Below, piece after piece: positions 63,909 through 64,000 of a DNA stretch of 64,000 nucleotides. The stretch is from the NCBI GenBank assembly GCA_963797085.1, contig CAWCOA010000024.1, forward strand, positions 1 through 64,000. Direction: 5' to 3'. The position numbers and the translations under genes were made by a program. The DNA comes from JASJBU01 sp963797085 (GTDB taxonomy: Bacteria > Pseudomonadota > Gammaproteobacteria > Chromatiales > Chromatiaceae). The notes beneath the pieces are model-generated. The model was not told the DNA's origin, did not search any database, and saw nothing but the letters and a program-made list of their open reading frames with translations. Positions within the stretch are counted from its first letter, which is position 1, and the number at the start of each line of letters is the position of its first letter.

Positions 63909-64000
63909 TCAATCGACATCATCCTCATCAGCAGTGACGCCTGGGGGCGGCTCCAGTCCGTATTGGCGGATCATGCGTCTCAGACGGGGGCGTGAGACGC
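63909..64000 (-). CDS. C-terminal end of a Fis-type (HTH_8) DNA-binding regulator, cut by window edge
   Basis: The last 30 codons of a minus-strand gene read VSRPRLRRMIRQYGLEPPPG and a short acidic tail before TGA at 63909-63911. The SRPxLxRxIxxYGL pattern is the second helix of the Fis/NtrC C-terminal HTH, so it is probably the end of a sigma-54-dependent or other Fis-like response regulator. Only this tail is present, hence the family call is tentative. Confidence 0.55.
   Translation of the reverse strand, partial: VSRPRLRRMIRQYGLEPPPGVTADEDDVD

Overview
The window looks like a chromosomal segment of a gammaproteobacterial sulfur oxidiser. Pointers are a sulfur oxygenase reductase gene, a twelve-haem c-type cytochrome beside a SCO-type copper chaperone, a SulP anion transporter and Gram-negative envelope genes (OmpA-type lipoprotein, HtpX, MscK-like channel, retropepsin/7TM/ATP-grasp operon). 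No rRNA, tRNA, CRISPR array or phage module was seen. The species cannot be named from the sequence alone.

Layout. 0-5.4 kb: C-terminus of a CorA/ZntB-type transporter, a SulP transporter, a DUF4398 lipoprotein plus OmpA-type lipoprotein with a strong terminator, and a TAXI-type binding protein. 5.4-11 kb (minus strand): sulfur oxygenase reductase, a Ca2+/Na+ exchanger, a decayed SRPBCC gene next to a 17-bp palindrome, a second TAXI lipoprotein and GltS. 11-25.7 kb: two UspE-like paralogues enclosing a KefB/C-like antiporter, an MgtE pair, a small MscS-like channel, HtpX, a P-type ATPase, a zinc-ribbon protein and EI-Ntr (PtsP). 25.9-33 kb: a nine-gene Mrp-like cation/proton antiporter operon in the order of MBH-type complexes, with three NuoL/M/N-like subunits. 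33-38.5 kb: Na/Pi cotransporter, beta-CASP RNase and a CPA1 antiporter. 38.6-45.4 kb: a secreted PPDK/glucan-water-dikinase-like protein, two secreted class-A-beta-lactamase-like serine hydrolases and an ATP/ADP-translocase-like transporter. 45.4-49.5 kb: a DUF21/CNNM protein and the three-gene ATP-grasp/7TM-transglutaminase/retropepsin operon. 49.9-56.6 kb: a GluR0-type potassium-selective glutamate-receptor channel, YihY, a very large MscK-like channel and PsiE-like protein. 56.8-64 kb: an ISAzo13 transposase remnant carrying a hairpin array, a PRPP-synthetase-like gene, SCO, the dodecahaem cytochrome, a TPR lipoprotein-like gene, a periplasmic protein and the end of a Fis-type regulator.

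Taken together, most of the window is an ion-transport and envelope/osmotic-stress region, flanked by sulfur and redox genes. The most unusual items are: two copies of one MITE-like element, each with a perfect 5-bp target duplication; four consecutive hairpins inserted in frame in a transposase; the MBH-ordered Mrp operon; the secreted dikinase/nucleotide-transporter cluster; the GluR0 channel; and the dodecahaem cytochrome with a near-ideal operator upstream.

Caution: at least nine otherwise conserved genes (CorA, SulP, PtsP, MnhE, two MnhD-like genes, Na/Pi, MscK-like, TPR) carry one to five single-base frameshifts, often at short homopolymers. This suggests uncorrected indels in the assembly more than real gene death. 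The SRPBCC gene, with a nonsense codon and a missing 3' end as well, looks truly decayed.
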